64,000 nucleotides of DNA, from assembly GCA_021613335.1 (NCBI GenBank), contig JAJTWR010000067.1, positions 62,001 to 126,000 of the forward strand, in the 5' to 3' direction. Shown one piece after another: positions 13,001 to 27,500 of this stretch. Source of the DNA: Whitmania pigra. Its lineage: Eukaryota > Annelida > Clitellata > Hirudinida > Haemopidae. A program made the position numbers and the translations under genes. Every line of letters starts with the position of its first letter. Within the stretch, counting starts at the first letter, position 1. The notes beneath the pieces are model-generated. The model was not told where the DNA came from. It saw only the letters and a list, made by a program, of their open reading frames with translations, and searched no databases.

Positions 13001-16000
13001 TAAGTTGATTATTATTATTAATATATCAGTATTAGTATTGATGATGACTTTTCAAATTTTAACCGCAGTGGCAGTGAGTATTTTCATTCCATTTCAGTCC
13101 TTCATGGTGAAAGGTCGAGATGGAGGACCAACAACAACAACAACAACAATGCTGAGAACAACAATGACGAGGATGATAACGATGATGAGGATCGTTTAAG
13201 GGGCATATTTGTGTTGGGACACCATCCCAGGTTGGTTGGATGATGAGGTGCCTTTGTTGTATCAACTCTGGTGTAGTTGTTGGGCAATTTTGAGAAGAGA
13301 TCCAAAAGGTTATGATGCACTTCAAAGAAGGATCAGAATTTTGAAGCATTTTACAAACTTGTGAAAAGATTCTGATGTCAACAACTATATCACAAATATA
13401 TGCTAACACATCTTATAGCTGTTCAGTAGGTGTGATGATGGCACCACAAGATTTATTTCACTTGATTATGTAGCATCTCTTTTCATACAATATAGAACTC
13501 CAAGCAGGGATTCAAGATCTGACAGGGGTTCTCGCAGGGGAGTGTTTGTACCCAGTGGAGGAGAAAGGGAGGAGAGCAGCGGGGAAGATGACGGATCAGA
13601 TGACTATCTTGTTTTCCCAAATCGGGGACGAAACCAGGACAGGATTGAACGCCATAGGAGAGCATACAGGAGCCCTTTCATCACTTACACTAGAGACCGA
13701 ACAGGCAGCGAGTCTGCCAGTAGGCCGAGAGCATCCAACCATGATTACCTCGGACAAGTGAGAGACATCTGGCAGCAGCGTCTCGGCAGGAGGCTAGGCA
13801 TGTCGTACAGGGGTGATGGCAGGAGTCGAGATAGAACTTTTCCGGAAGGCAGCCCGGATAGAAGTTCTGAAGGCAATGGGCTGGAGGAGAGGGTCATTAG
13901 GAGGCTGACAGGAGGCTATTTGGAGCGTCCGTTCAGGAGGCTCGGTACGCAAAGGGATGTAGTGGAACAGCCGAATCCTGAACCAGGTCCGAGCAACTTG
14001 AGTTCGCTTTATCGTGATTCAGTTCAAAGCAGGAGGCCAGGAAGGTTTGTTCAATAATTTTAGATGCAAACACGTTTACATATTTTAGAAATATATTATT
14101 TTCATGCATTCTAGGATGTTCAAATTTTACAATGTGTGGTTAAATGGATTGCATAATTTAAATGGAAATTCCTTATGTGTTGCACACGGTTTGACATCAC
14201 CTGCAATGTATCGACTTTTTAGAAAACACGACATACTGTCGACTTTTGATGCATCTGGAAGCTTTTTATTGGGTGCTAAATTTGCAAATGCAAAAATATT
14301 TAGATTAATATAACGTTATAAGGATTATTTCCTTCAATGCAGATATTACAACACTTTGGGAGGTCAAGAAAGAGAAGAAACTCCAACAACATCATCTTCT
14401 CACCTCACCAATAACAGCTGGGGAAATGACAGCCTAAGACGCATACTCGACATCGACTGGCAGAACCCTCATTGGAGCAACTCGGAAATAGCTGGCGGGC
14501 GATCTTTTCCAACGTCGAATGGCGGCACGTCCTTCCAGAGCAGTTCAAGGGCAGAGAGCAGTACTCGAATGACTGCAAGGAGTTCCAGAAGGTCGGCACT
14601 CCTGAGGAGCGACCCCATCTTGAGTGACTACGGGAGTCTCGATGAACCCCTGTTCATCAGGAGCGGCAATCAAGATCTCGAGGCCGCCGGAACCTCTGAC
14701 TCAACCAATAACAACAACGAGTCATCGGAGGATGACGTTCAGGTACTCGACCTCAGCATGAACCTTGAAGTCGAAGTGAACAATGCAGCTTCCTCATCGT
14801 CCGGTGCCGTCTCCTCGGGGATTGATGGTACAAGGAGGAGCAGAAGTAGTGAGCAGGGTGGGGACCCACTGCAAGTCGAGGTAGAGGAACATCTGAGCAA
14901 TATCACTGACATGACTATGGCTCTGAGATCACGCATCAACAGACTGAGGGAGTACATCGACGAGATAGATGCAGCAGCTGCACCTGGAGCTGTCGAACCG
15001 ATGAACACAGAAGCTACACCTCACGAGGACATGCCGACAATGGACGACTTGGCAGCCACCGGGCATGGTACCTCCATGGAGGTCGTAGAAGGTGCGGACG
15101 AAGACCAACCTCCCTCGTCCAACATGGTTCAACTGGGAACGCTCAACGATCTTTTTGCTGCTGCTCTCGGTGGCGATAATGGTCTGTCTAGCCTGGATGA
15201 ACCCATGCCTTCAACTTCTAGAGGAGTGACAGAGACCAGTGGACAGGAAGGAACCTCTTCGGGCAGCAAGGGATTTAAGAGACGTCGGTCAGTTCTCAGC
15301 AGCGATGAAGAAGGCATCTTTGGTCCCCAGACTCCCCAGTTCAACAGGCCATATGATTCTAGTGATCCTGCTACACTTTTGTCCTTCAATGCCAGCGACA
15401 ATGCAGGTACGGGTGAGGAAGCAGGAGAGAGTTCTCAGCAATTGGAGAACTCTGGAAATAATTCAAGTTTTGCTGCTGTCTCCAGTGAAGCTAACACCAG
15501 TAGCACTATGGAGACCCTCGTTAATACTAGCTCCCATAGTAATGCCAGCAGTAGCAGTTCCTCATCTTCTCAAAGGGATGAAAATCAGGCTTCCGTCACC
15601 ACCACGGAACCATCTGCACCTATGGAGGGAAGCAGCAGGACCATGCCAGTAGCAGTGGTTTTCACATTCAATTCGCCCACCCTATCACCAACCCGATTTA
15701 CCAGATATTCAAATGCTCCGAGGACTTCTTCGAGGGTGACCGGACCTGAAAGGGATCACACGTAAGTCAAAAATACAATTCCAGAATTGCAAATATTAAT
15801 TAATTATGCAGTAATCTAAATTTGTTCTAAAGTTCCAATAAATTTTCTTATAAAGAGATTTTGAATTGAATTTTCTCGAAGCGCTGATTTTTCAAATCTC
15901 CAAAACTTACACCAGTTCCAGCTCAGCGAGGCAATCTTCACCATTCCGCTCCCTCGGCAGCAGGGAAGAGTTCGTTGCTATCGGCAACGACCCCGAAGAT

Positions 16001-19000
16001 GAGGAGGATGACGATGAGATCGACAGCGGTAGTACCGACAGCATTGCCAGGGATCACAACTACATCCCTTTCTCGAGGGGAGGTGGTTCCAGCAGACGAT
16101 TGAACCTCAGTTCGAGTTCGAATGAAGGTCCGTCCAGAAACGATCGCAACTCGCGCATGACCTTCATGGAGACATTCTTTCTCAGGAGAAGTAAGATTTT
16201 TGGGGGACAGATGTCCATCAACTTTGTGTTGATTAACATGCTTGAATTATATTTTTTTGATTGATTAAGTGTTTGGATGATGTTTGTGTTTGGTTGACTA
16301 AATGTTGGGATGGTATTTGTTTTTAGAGCTAATTATTATTTAAAGATGCTTCTTCAATATGGATTATTTACTACAGATACTGAATAATCACATTTTATCA
16401 AATATTGCATTTTCATTCTTGCCAGATTGTTGCCTCTTCTGATGTTTTGCGGTTTATTTTATATAATAGGTTATAGACAATTAATGATTGCATCTCTCCT
16501 GATATGTAACAAAGTGTACTTAACAAACCTTATATTAAAAATCCCATTTGGAACTTTTTCACAGGACGAGATGCTGCATCAACATCTTCTAGAGCACCGC
16601 CAGTCAGTCGACCTCATGCCTACATGTTCAACCCCAGCCTCAGGCACAGGTTCCGCGTCCCTACTCCTCCCCGCAATGTCTCCAATGGCAACAGCGGCAC
16701 GAGCAGCGGTCAAGGAAATGTCAGGCGCCGAAGCTTCTGGAGATTTTTCAACTCGTCGACGGCAGCCAATTCAGGAAGAGGGGGTGAAATTGGTAGCGGT
16801 GGTGGCGACGAGGACGACGAAGACCTAGACTACTATTTGATGCCCGAAGGTCTTAGAAGGGTCAGGGAACAATTGAGGAGGAGAAATCAGAGGTACTTGC
16901 AATCCAGAAGGGTCGGGTTCGGCAGATACGAGGAGCCGGATGATGATGATGATGATGACGACGACGATGACATTGGACGGATGGATGGCAGTAATGCAGG
17001 AATCAGAATGAATCATACCCCTGGAAGTGATGGTAGTTTTCATTATATTAATATAATGTATATCATTATAATATATTATAATATTTGGATATTATTTAAT
17101 TTATTTTATAATTTTACAGACGATATACCTCTCTTTGGCTCAAGAAACATGTTAGTTACTCATGCTACAAGAATCCCTAATTTACTGAGATTTGCTCAGG
17201 AATAATTCTCATATAAAATGCCTTATTAGCCATTATTATTATTACTACTACTACATTGGTATTATAATTTAGAGACTGGACAATTCCTCGCAGGACAATT
17301 CATCGCAATAGAAATATTTTAACTTAAAAGATCTTAATAGAATAAAACAAAACATCCATTTTAACAGGCTTAGAAATAAAGGGGGAGACTTAAAATGTTA
17401 TAGAAATGTTATGTAAATATTTTAGATACTTTAATTTTAAATTTATATATTTTAAAATGATTCTGTGATTTATAGATAAGGAAGAAATCATAATTCATAA
17501 AATAATTAATTGAAATACTAAGCAAATTCACACAAAAACAATGATTTCAAATCAACATAAAAAAATCACAGAAAGGATTAAATTCCATGGTTTTAAATCA
17601 TTTGAATTGAAATACTACCGATCAGTGGTGTCATGGTAGTCCCTAGGACCGAACCCTGACACTACTCCTAACATGACGCTTGGTGTGCGTGTACGTGATA
17701 TGGAGCGTGTGGATTGTCATTAAAGATGATTGGCTGAGGGACATGTCACATGAGCTTGGAGAGAATCTGGAGATTTCCAGGAGTTCCGGATAGCATACAT
17801 AGGTCGATGCTGTGTTTTTTTGAGTTAATTTAGTTGTTTCGGATTGTCACTTGGACATTCGTGTTGTTTAATTATTGACTCTAGTGAGGATTGTTTCCGT
17901 AGCTGTCCTGCGACGAATTGTCCTAGCACCCATAATTTGATGGGAATTGGATTCTTATGTTTGGATCACATTTTATTCAGGTCCAATCAATTGCCGAGGA
18001 CAAATGCAGAAACAGATGGTAGATCTCGCCTTTTTGACTTCACACGTAAGTTGCACTCTTATTTTGACTTTTGGATTTTATGAATTTTAGTGATTTTATT
18101 GGTAAAGTTGTTCTTGTTAACAAGTTTTGAAATTATTGCATTTATTGTTAGGACCTTTTGCCACCATGTTGATTTTGATAGCCATATTTAAAATATAAAT
18201 TTACTTATATGTAATAAATTTATATATATTCAAATTTATTAATATTCACCATAACATATGGATAACATCAGTTAATGAAAGCATAATTGGGTGTGGTAGC
18301 AAGGGTATTTACATAGCACTGTAATTCGAGGGCATTTAAAGCATTAATATAACTTAATATGACATTAACATATAATTATGTTTATGTTTGCTTAATTTAA
18401 ATTACATAATCAGTGCAGCCAGTTACTACTAATTTGCATGAAACAATGTTTATTTCATAAAATATTATTTATTGCATTTAATAATACTTATTACAGCTTC
18501 ATTCACGTCCGAGCACTCGTCATTCAGAATTCAAGCCTGGAACTTCAACTCAAAAATCTGCATAGATCTCAAGAAGGGTTGGTCAAATTGAGTCATGTTT
18601 ATCATCAGTTTGTCATCATCATCATCATTATGAACATCTTAACTAAATGTTCAAACTGACTGAGTCATTTAGTCTTATCCATTTTGTTTATATATTAAAA
18701 TAGACTACATAAATTGAATTATATGAGATTATCAACAAGCCTGCAAGGATATTATGATATGCTAACCAGTTTATTGAAATTAACATAACTGTTATTATGG
18801 CAATGGCAATAATGGCTTAATAATATTGCCAGATTTACATTACCTAGAATCACTTAATAAATATTAAACCTCAACGATATACAGTCTACAAGAATATCGT
18901 GGTCCCCTACGCGAGCATCCACAACGACGCCTCAGTTGACATCTCACAGGATGGAAGAATCCTCTGTACCTTTGTTGTCACTGAGAAGACCGTCACACAG

Positions 19001-20340
19001 AGGAAAGAAGTCGGCCTGTTTTCCCTCGAACCATCCACCCTTGGGGACTGCCTATGTTTTCTTGAACTAGGTAAGAGCTCTAATTGTGCCTGATAAAGAT
19101 AATACAATGGGCAAGGATAAGGCAATAAATTTAATGTCAAATGACTTAATGAATTAATATTCCTACAAATTTTGAATGCTTTCTGTGTCTCGTGAATATA
19201 ATATAATGTATAATATATATAATATATAGTGTGCTTTCAATTTGGCCACAACTGAATTCATTATTAATGTCTTATGTTTATGGATTCAAGGCAGATATCC
19301 GATGACAACCTGCTACTAAATAAATCCCTTAAGAATTTTATTAATAAGTTTTGAAGTACGTTAAAAACTTCTTCAGAATCCACTGCCATATCGTTGAGTC
19401 TATCTCCGAATAACCAATACCTTCTCGTCGGTGTATCCATGGGCAGATATGAACTCACCATTCTCAAACCGGTGAGTTCAACAGCATTATTTGATGTTAA
19501 ATTTGGTCACAACTATGTTGGATTATAAAATAGTAATAAGGGTAGTGTAATCATTCTTGTATACAATGCTCATTTCACTGGTTGATATAAACATAAACAC
19601 ACAATTTGTGGATTATTGTGATTATTTTTAATTAATTAAATTCAATTATAGATTCAATTTTGCAATAAAAATAATTCTTAAAGGCATCCAATGACAGATT
19701 TCCATGCTTCAGATGACTGTTTGCAACATGATTTTGTCATCATTTTTTATAATTTTATCTTTATTTTTTTATTATCTTTGTTCTATTATTTTGTAATGAA
19801 TTAGTGAAATGTCTTTGCCATTGGGAAATGTCATTGCAGGTGATTGGTAGCATATACAAACTTCGCATGAACAACGACAAGGAGCTCACGGCCGACTTCG
19901 TCAGCGATGTTACCCACCTCTCTTCCGATTGGACAACCAATTCCATTGACTTCCGCATCGCCATCGGGGCAAATTGTGCTCGGTGGTTTCTCGGATCTGG
20001 CGAAGGATTCGTTTATGGCACCAACAAAGGAGACATGGTAGCTCGGTCACACAAGTGAGTTTGATTTGTTCTCCTTGTCTTTACTAGGTACTGTAATCTG
20101 TAATGTGCACCTCACAATATAATTTATTTTGAGTTGTTATTATTAATCAATGGGCTTGCAATTGTTTGCAGGCTTTACAATCCAGACCTGTGGCCAAGGA
20201 GGGACAGGGAAAACCAAGATCGAATGGGAGGTGATCAGGGTGGACCTTGGTCATGGCTAGGACCAGGTCAGATGCGGTTGGCTGATTTCCTTATATGGAG
20301 TGCACAGAACAATATGAACATTGGTCCTGTTATTGTCTGA
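10087..20340 (+). CDS. AMBRA1: AMBRA1, autophagy regulator and CUL4-DDB1 substrate receptor, 18 exons
   Basis: Exons: 10087-10230, 10443-10492, 10989-11172, 11752-11924, 12163-12237, 12859-12896, 13098-13230, 13496-14044, 14343-15761, 15916-16190, 16565-17032, 17120-17150, 17981-18045, 18497-18577, 18885-19070, 19377-19471, 19840-20054, 20172-20340. All junctions are GT-AG and in phase, giving 1449 residues (human about 1300). The N-terminal WD40 blocks are at about residues 55-210 (STLVIELSPDG, GKCIKTLLGH, ASGCIAGEVRVWDLK, IYAWDWTAGRPY). The C-terminal WD part is at about 1200-1420 (HNDASVDISQDGRIL, CARWFLGSGEGFVYGTNKGD). Between them lies a long Ser/Arg/Asp-rich region with a poly-Asn tract, an 11-Asp run near 1140 and an RGR-rich segment. 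AMBRA1 targets cyclin D and autophagy factors through CUL4. The first ATG places 54 residues before the first WD strand, as in human, which supports this start; the exon-2 ATG is the alternative. Confidence 0.94.
17278..17923. repeat. Inverted-repeat element in AMBRA1 intron 12
   Basis: At 17278-17307 two 15-mers sit in tandem: GGACAATTCCTCGCA and GGACAATTCATCGCA. At 17909-17923 the same 15-mer is present in inverted orientation (TGCGACGAATTGTCC), with a decayed second unit just inside it. This is the layout of a MITE about 646 bases long. It lies between exons 12 and 13, its right end 57 bases before the acceptor of exon 13. No transposase is inside, and a target-site duplication was not resolved. 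Confidence 0.55.
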
Positions 20341-21592
20341 GGCTGATTGCCATCGGTCAAGGGACCATAAACATTGCTTATAAAGAATTGACTTGTGTAT
20401 AAATATTTGTATGTTGAATGCATCCTCAAGAAACCTCTCAATGTCCTTGTATGTTTATGATAATAATGGGAATAACATTCATGATGATAGCAGCTGTTCC
20501 TATTACTGTAACTATAGCAAAATTAAAATTATTCATTTTCTAATTTTCTTGTCTGAGGGTAAATTTTGTGGAGGGATTAGGAGTAACATTTGTGGATGAA
20601 ATGTAAAAGCATGAGCTGGAGACTTCTGCAGCAGAACCAAAAATATTGGCGATGCCTTATATCCTCAGCTGTTGGAGCTTCCATCTTTCCTACTACTTTC
20701 GTTTTGAGGTTCAATGGTATTTTGGAATGGCTTTAATTTTTCATGGTCAAGACAGGAAGTTGCTGTGACTGGCATACAATGAATTGGTATAGGCAATCAC
20801 TTTTTTATTGAGTTTTTAAGCTGATTGTATCATAAATTTATGGACATAAAAGTTTGACTCTAATTATAATTAACCAGCAACAGAGAGTAATCACAGAGGT
20901 CAGGTAGTTTTTGGGGCTTGCCTGGGTTTGGCAAAATTCTTTGCCTTTCATTATCATTTTGGCTTAACTTAGGGCTAGAAATTCTGTCTGCAGTCCTGCC
21001 AATAAAAAGCAGAAACGTTTAGGCTCAATTACTGGACTTTTGTGTGAGGAATCGTAGCTTACGAATGTTGTACCTCCTGTGACGTCATCTCAACATTCAA
21101 TAGGTTAGGCCAAAATGTTTTTTGATCGATCAAAGTATTGGGCTTATTAAGAAAAAAAATTTAAATTATTAGATATATATAGAGAGAAATTTTTTGATAT
21201 TGCAGATGAATGGCAGCAAACCATTATCGTTGAAACTTTCTGCAAGTTTACATTTACAAGTTAACTCATGACAGATGCTACCTCCCTGGGCTGTCTCAAA
21301 ATACTAACGTTGCTGAAGTCAAAAACAATTTCATTGACACATTTGGAAATTTAACAAGTTTATATTTTTTTCAATAAAATGTATCGCAAACTTTTTTAAT
21401 ATGATAGAAGCACTAGCATAGTTTTATTTTTTGTAAAATTTTAAGCAGATTAATAAATTTGTACGATTATATGAGTTGCCTAATATAAATTTAAATACTC
21501 GAGCTTTTATTAAATGTCTTTGGGAAAACTTTTGTTGTTTACACGTATTTGAGGCTATATCGTGTGTTTTGGACCATGCAATAATAAGTCTT
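20341..21592. other. AMBRA1 3' region and SMG6 5' region
   Basis: No coding sequence is supported. The left part should be AMBRA1 3' UTR; the right part should contain the SMG6 promoter, since SMG6 follows head-to-tail. I could not place a confident poly(A) signal or core promoter. Confidence 0.4.
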
Positions 21593-24500
21593 ATGCAATC
21601 GATGCCATACAATTCGACAGTCATGAACGGAACAAATGAGCATATAAGTAAGTTAACAAATATTAAAAAAAGTTGTTGCTTCTGTCCAAAATATAATGTC
21701 TAACGTTTTTAAATGTTCTGAATGACTTCACGTAATGCTATTATTAACGACGAGGCGTTTTTAATAGTTAAACCTAGTTGCTCTATTCCGTTTATTTGTA
21801 AAATTTGTTTTGTAATCAGGACCACATGCAACGAACATGGTACGCTAGTTATTTTGTAAACGAATGCGGTTTATTAAAGGTGTCACGGTGGTTATAATTG
21901 AAAAATACTATTTGAAATGTATTATTTTAGCAAAAGTTAAAGTTTTTTTTTTAATAATCATCTCGCTTCATGTCACTGCATGACTTTAATTTTTCTTGAA
22001 GATGAATCATCGAGCAGGGAGAGACGGAAAAACCGTCGTCCTGATCAGTGCCTCTATCAACCACCTGGTGGGAGGCATGCCAGAATGAATGGTGTTAACA
22101 GTTTGAGCAACTTGAGAAGTACTGCACAAGAAGACTCTTCTGAAAATTATCGAGAACCGCTGAGGCATGAAAGCAGCAGCAGGAGTCGCACTGATGGAAG
22201 AGACCAGGAACCACATTCATTTAGAACTTCAAGAAACTCCCATGAGTCAAGAAGAGAAAATAGTTTCAGACTTTTTTCTTACGAAAATATTGAAAACAAG
22301 AAACCTATAAAATCTCAGACAAACAACAGTACTTCGAGTAGGCGGGAATCGGATGAATTCAATAGAGTGTTTGCACCACTTTTTTCTGGTGGACCAGAAT
22401 CAACTGTAATGGAACGAGAGGACAAAGAAACTAAGCGTACTAATGAATTTTCCCCAACTCGCAACAGAGAGACAAAGCAAAAAAACAGAGGTCTCAAAAC
22501 GAGGAACCGCCTAAAGAAGAATGGAAACAGTGATGATGAGGATGATGATGATGATGGAGATAATATTTGGAAGAGTTTTGACAGGTCAAAGGTTCCGGTA
22601 AAGAAAAGTTCTCAACTTTTGAACATTCAAACCCCAGAACAAAAACACAAACAATCTCCAATAACACCGAACCATCGAAATAAAATTCACTCATCGAGAA
22701 GACTAGAATCTCCTCCATGGGAGAAAGTCACATTTGACCTGCGCACCTCCGATGAAGTGAAAGACTTGGTCTTTGTTGATGATGATGATGAAAAGCACAA
22801 ACCATCGAGGCCAAAGTCCAGAAATGGCCACAAACTATGGCACCCAGAAGACGGTGTCCCGCCGGGCAGTCGCGGCATTATTCAACTTCCAAAGACATTT
22901 CCTCTGAAACCTTCTGATCCTAGACCAAGGAAGGCAGTCGACCCAGAATTTGTGAGGCTTCCTGTTATCAAGGAACAGTCCAAGTACATCTGTGTTGCAA
23001 CAACAGAACAGCAACAAGTTGGTCCTGGCAATGGTCAGATAGTTCCAAAAATGTGAGTTCTAAAGGGATTTGGCAATGTTCTTTGTTATTGAGATTATTT
23101 TTAGTATATTGTATGCTTTTGAAATAATAATTCCCCTCTTTGAATGTATTCTCAAATATAAGCTATGTTCCTAGATGTCTAATTTTAGCAGCTGAAATAT
23201 CCACATTTTTTATCATTGGCTTGAAAATCATGGTTTCTCATTGCATTTTAGAAAGTTGAAATTAACTAAAAACCGTGACAGTACGAAAGGTGGCACTGCA
23301 AATGGCGAAGGACCAAAATCCATGCACCTTCTTTTGGATGCCAAACTGACCGAGGTGTCCGAGCAGGGCACGAAACTGTCGGCCCTCCTGCGCAAGTTTG
23401 CAGGACCCAGTTGCAGGGCGGACTCGACTTCGGATAGGAGCACGAGCAGACACAGGAGCCATCGGAACGATTCCAGGAGTTTGAGCCACGGGTCGACAGA
23501 TGACATCGGTTGCCTCTCAGATGGAGAAGTGGAAAGTCTTTTGAAGAACTTGGTTCAGCTGAGGCATGTCAACAGTTATTTTGATGCTGGACTTTATCAA
23601 TTATATTTTACTTGAATTTAATAGTTTTGTTCTCTTTATAATTGACTTTGTACCTCATTAATTAGGTCTGCTATTGGAAACCAATTGAAGGAGATCATCA
23701 TCAATCATCCAGAAGTCTCCATCAAGAAATATCTCTGCGATGCTTTGTGGAAGTTGGGCTTCTACCAAAGCATTGAAATGTTCAGAAGGATGCTGGAGGA
23801 TCGAAACAAGTTTTCAAACTTTCTGATGTCTGCAACCAGGAACGCTCTCGGGAGCACCATCACCGAGGTTTGTAAATGTTTTGTTTCTAAAATGCGATGA
23901 AGACAGTTTGTTTATAATCATTTGGTTTTGAATGTAAGCTTAAAACAGTTTTTTAATGCCAATTATGAAGGCTTTATTATTTTTAAATGTGTCAAATTTT
24001 GTTGACCATGATTTGATACAATGAACATGATGCAAAATGCATTGTAATTTGTTATATCTCTGACATTAAATCAATATCACAACATTATTAAATAGCTATT
24101 CTTGCAAACATTAACAATGATGATGACAGTCACATGAGCAATCATTGACAAGTGCTAATTGCCTACATGCAGTTGTTAGACAAGCAACGCATCTTCAGTT
24201 CTATCTTTTTCTGCATTCCTAACATTACAACGAGCTATCATCACATAAATGCATCTATCATTTGCATTTATAGATATTTTTTCACTTGTTTTCATTTTTA
24301 TGGTCATATATTATCAATATTATTGTCAAATGTGCAAATACGTTTATTTCAATCAATTTTAGGGCATTAAATTCTACGAGGGCTTTGTGAAGGACATCCA
24401 GTCGAAGTATTCTGTCAACTTATTGGATCCTGAAAACAAGGGGGCTTTGTTTGTCAACTCCCTTCATCTCTACTGCAATCCTACTGAGGTGAAATTAACA

Positions 24501-27500
24501 TCTGCCCAGAAGCTTGTCTCCATCATCTGCTACCAGGTGGCCATAAATGTTGGCGACCTCGAAAGGTACAGAGAGGTTCAAGCAGCTTCCTTTGAGAAAC
24601 TGAACAATCCTGAGGCTGTTGTTCCATGTGCAGTAGGTGCCAAACGTTCAGCGGACACCAGGATGTTCCTCGAAGCCAGATGGTGGTATTTGAAAGCCCA
24701 TCAACTCCATGCTAAATTTGGAAAGCCTTTTCACCAACTTGCTATTATTTCTCAATTGATGGTTAGTTTCCTATTTGGAAAGTCAATAGTTATTGATTGT
24801 AAATGCTATAAATTGCTAGTGTTATTGTTTATGTTGCAAGCATGTTGCTTATTTCTATTGCTAAATAATAAGTATCATCATTGGTTAAAAGCATCATTGG
24901 TTATCAATGCTGCATAGACAAAGTGATTGCTAAGATAGGTGAAATGTTAAAATGTCGTCCAAACAGTTAATTGGATTTGTAATGCATGTTTTTTGTGATG
25001 TAGTAAAATTAAAAATTGGAGAGATAAAGGAAAAATAATTTACTGAAATTAAATTATAAGACATAAATTATATTAGTAGTCATAATACTTCTATAATTAA
25101 CAACATTTTATAAAACCATTCAAAAATTGAATGCTTTTAATTATATGACAATAAATTAAATTTACTTCTTATCCATCATTTCCACCAGAAACGTCGTCTG
25201 GACGCAGTTTACTTCCATCTAAGAAACCTCCACTCCAAGAACCCGGTCGAATCCGGACGAGAAGAACTTCAGTCCATTTTCCAGGGGGTTTGGAAGAGGG
25301 TTACGAACGATGAAAAGAAGAGGAAACTCGAAGTGGTCCGAAGGAAGGAGAAAATGATGAGGACTTTCAAAATGGGCAGCAGGGTGGAAGTTTGGATCCG
25401 CCCGAATGGGAAGCGAGAGACGGTCGACATAAGCGACGACGAAGTTGAGGAAAACACGCCTGAGTTTTTGAGTGGCATGGATGTCATTGATGTGAGTTTA
25501 TGTTTTGCTGTGAAAGGCTTCACTTTGACTTGAATGCCTATTTATCTTGTACATATTTTATCTTTGCCTATACTTTTGTATTTATTAAATTGGAGAGAAT
25601 TTAATTTTGATGTTTGTTATTATTATTATTATTATTATTTAAAATAAAAATTTGATTGCAGCTCAATAGGAAGTTTCTATTAGATTATTTGGTTACCATT
25701 GGAAGGCTCTACACAAAGATTGGGTGAGTCTGATATTTCATATAGTTTATTTTATAATATTTGTTTATTTCAAGACAGATTCCCATTCTTTATGGAATGT
25801 AACCATTCCAGACATGCCATTTGAAATTGATTATTGCACATTTGTTATTTGTTACACATAATTAATTCTTTACGTGAGGATAAAACATTCAATTTACAGC
25901 ATGGAGAGTTACAAAACAACAGCCTTGACTTTGCTACAAGGTTTCAGAGTACTTCTCAGTTCTAGTCCGATAATCATTTCTGAAGAGAGACTTTACCAGT
26001 TGCTTGCGATCAACATGGCTGTCATCGAACGCCACAAAGAAAATGGTGAGTTTTCAGTCAAAGTTTAAATCATTGGCATTAGTTTTATCAGCACGATTGT
26101 GAGTTGGTGATGGCTAAACAAGTTAAGCTGACATTTGTTTTCACTCACTTCAAAACAGCTGTAATTCGCGAGGAAGTTATAGCACTGACCATGGATATGA
26201 TTGGTCTGCTTTGCGAATGCTATTTTCGGCTCATCGAACTGCTGGACAAAGGCTCGGACAATGGCAGACGTTCTCCTGCTTTTGGAACAATTAAAGAACT
26301 CAATCAGATCATGGGGGCCATCAAGGTGTTTGCTGATTGGATGGTTGGCCATGTTCAGCTGTGGTCTCCCCAAACAAGCTCCTTGTTGGAGACTTTTGGA
26401 GAGTAAGCTTATTTAAAAAATTTTCTATTAAATGCTTATTATTATTATTCACCAAATAAGTTCAGTAGAAGTTGCATGAGATTATAGTTACAAAATAGCT
26501 AAGGATTTTTATTTAAGATTGCTTTTAATACAATATACTGCAATGGAAATTAAGAATTGATTATTAATTAATTTGCACTAATTACAATACCTTAAATGTT
26601 ATTATTTGTTCGTTTGTTATTATATGTTCATTTGCAATGTTAACTCATAAATTGATTCTGATTGATTTTAGAAACAAAGTAGATCTTTGGAAACATCTCA
26701 TCAACTTCTTCAACTCAGTCACACTTGTCAGTGCCAAACTGTCCAAAGGCCCCAAGGTTCTGGAGCTGACTGAGGTCAGTTTCCCTGACGAGGAATTCTT
26801 CAAGGGTTTCATGCCCGTGATGACTGGAAATGATGAAACAAAGGGAAATGCAAAGGCTTTTCTGGAGGTTTGGCATTCATTTGCAATAGATTGGAATAGT
26901 TATGAGTCAGTCATTTTATGTTAAGATACCAGCTTATTCCACATTATACTGTGTGAAATAACTACTTCCTCATTGATGCTTTTTTATTTATTTAATAATT
27001 TTTTGATGAATTATGAATTGTTACCAGGAAGAGGAAATGGCAGTAGCTCGCTTATCACAACTGAAGGCCATCATTGATGTGCTTAAAGACCAAGAGGAAC
27101 CAATCATATCAGTTGATCCAACATCGAAGCAGTATCAACTTTGTCCGATAAATGATTGTCGACAGATGAAATCAGTTAAGAAGGTGAATGAACTGACCAG
27201 ACATCCCTTGTATTTTTTTTATTTAGCCGATTTTTTGAGCGCCTTGTATATCTAGATAGGATGTGAAGGCGTTTCTTTATTGATCCACTATTTATATAGC
27301 GCCCCTACTCAAAGGTGCTCCCTATAAGTGCAAGCTGGGTTGCAAGCACGACAAATAAGGACTGTTGCTGTCACAGATGTTTGCAGGAACGCAATCCTCT
27401 GAGCCAACTTGCATGCCTTGAAGTGCTTTTTTTTGCTTTACTTTGACTAAAACAACCTTTCTTGCAGGCAATGAAGAAAGATGGTAGCGATGATGATGAT

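Noticed and set aside
14405..15401. Several minus-strand ORFs in this stretch
   Set aside because: Shadows of the large AMBRA1 exon 14343-15761, whose biased codon use keeps other frames open.
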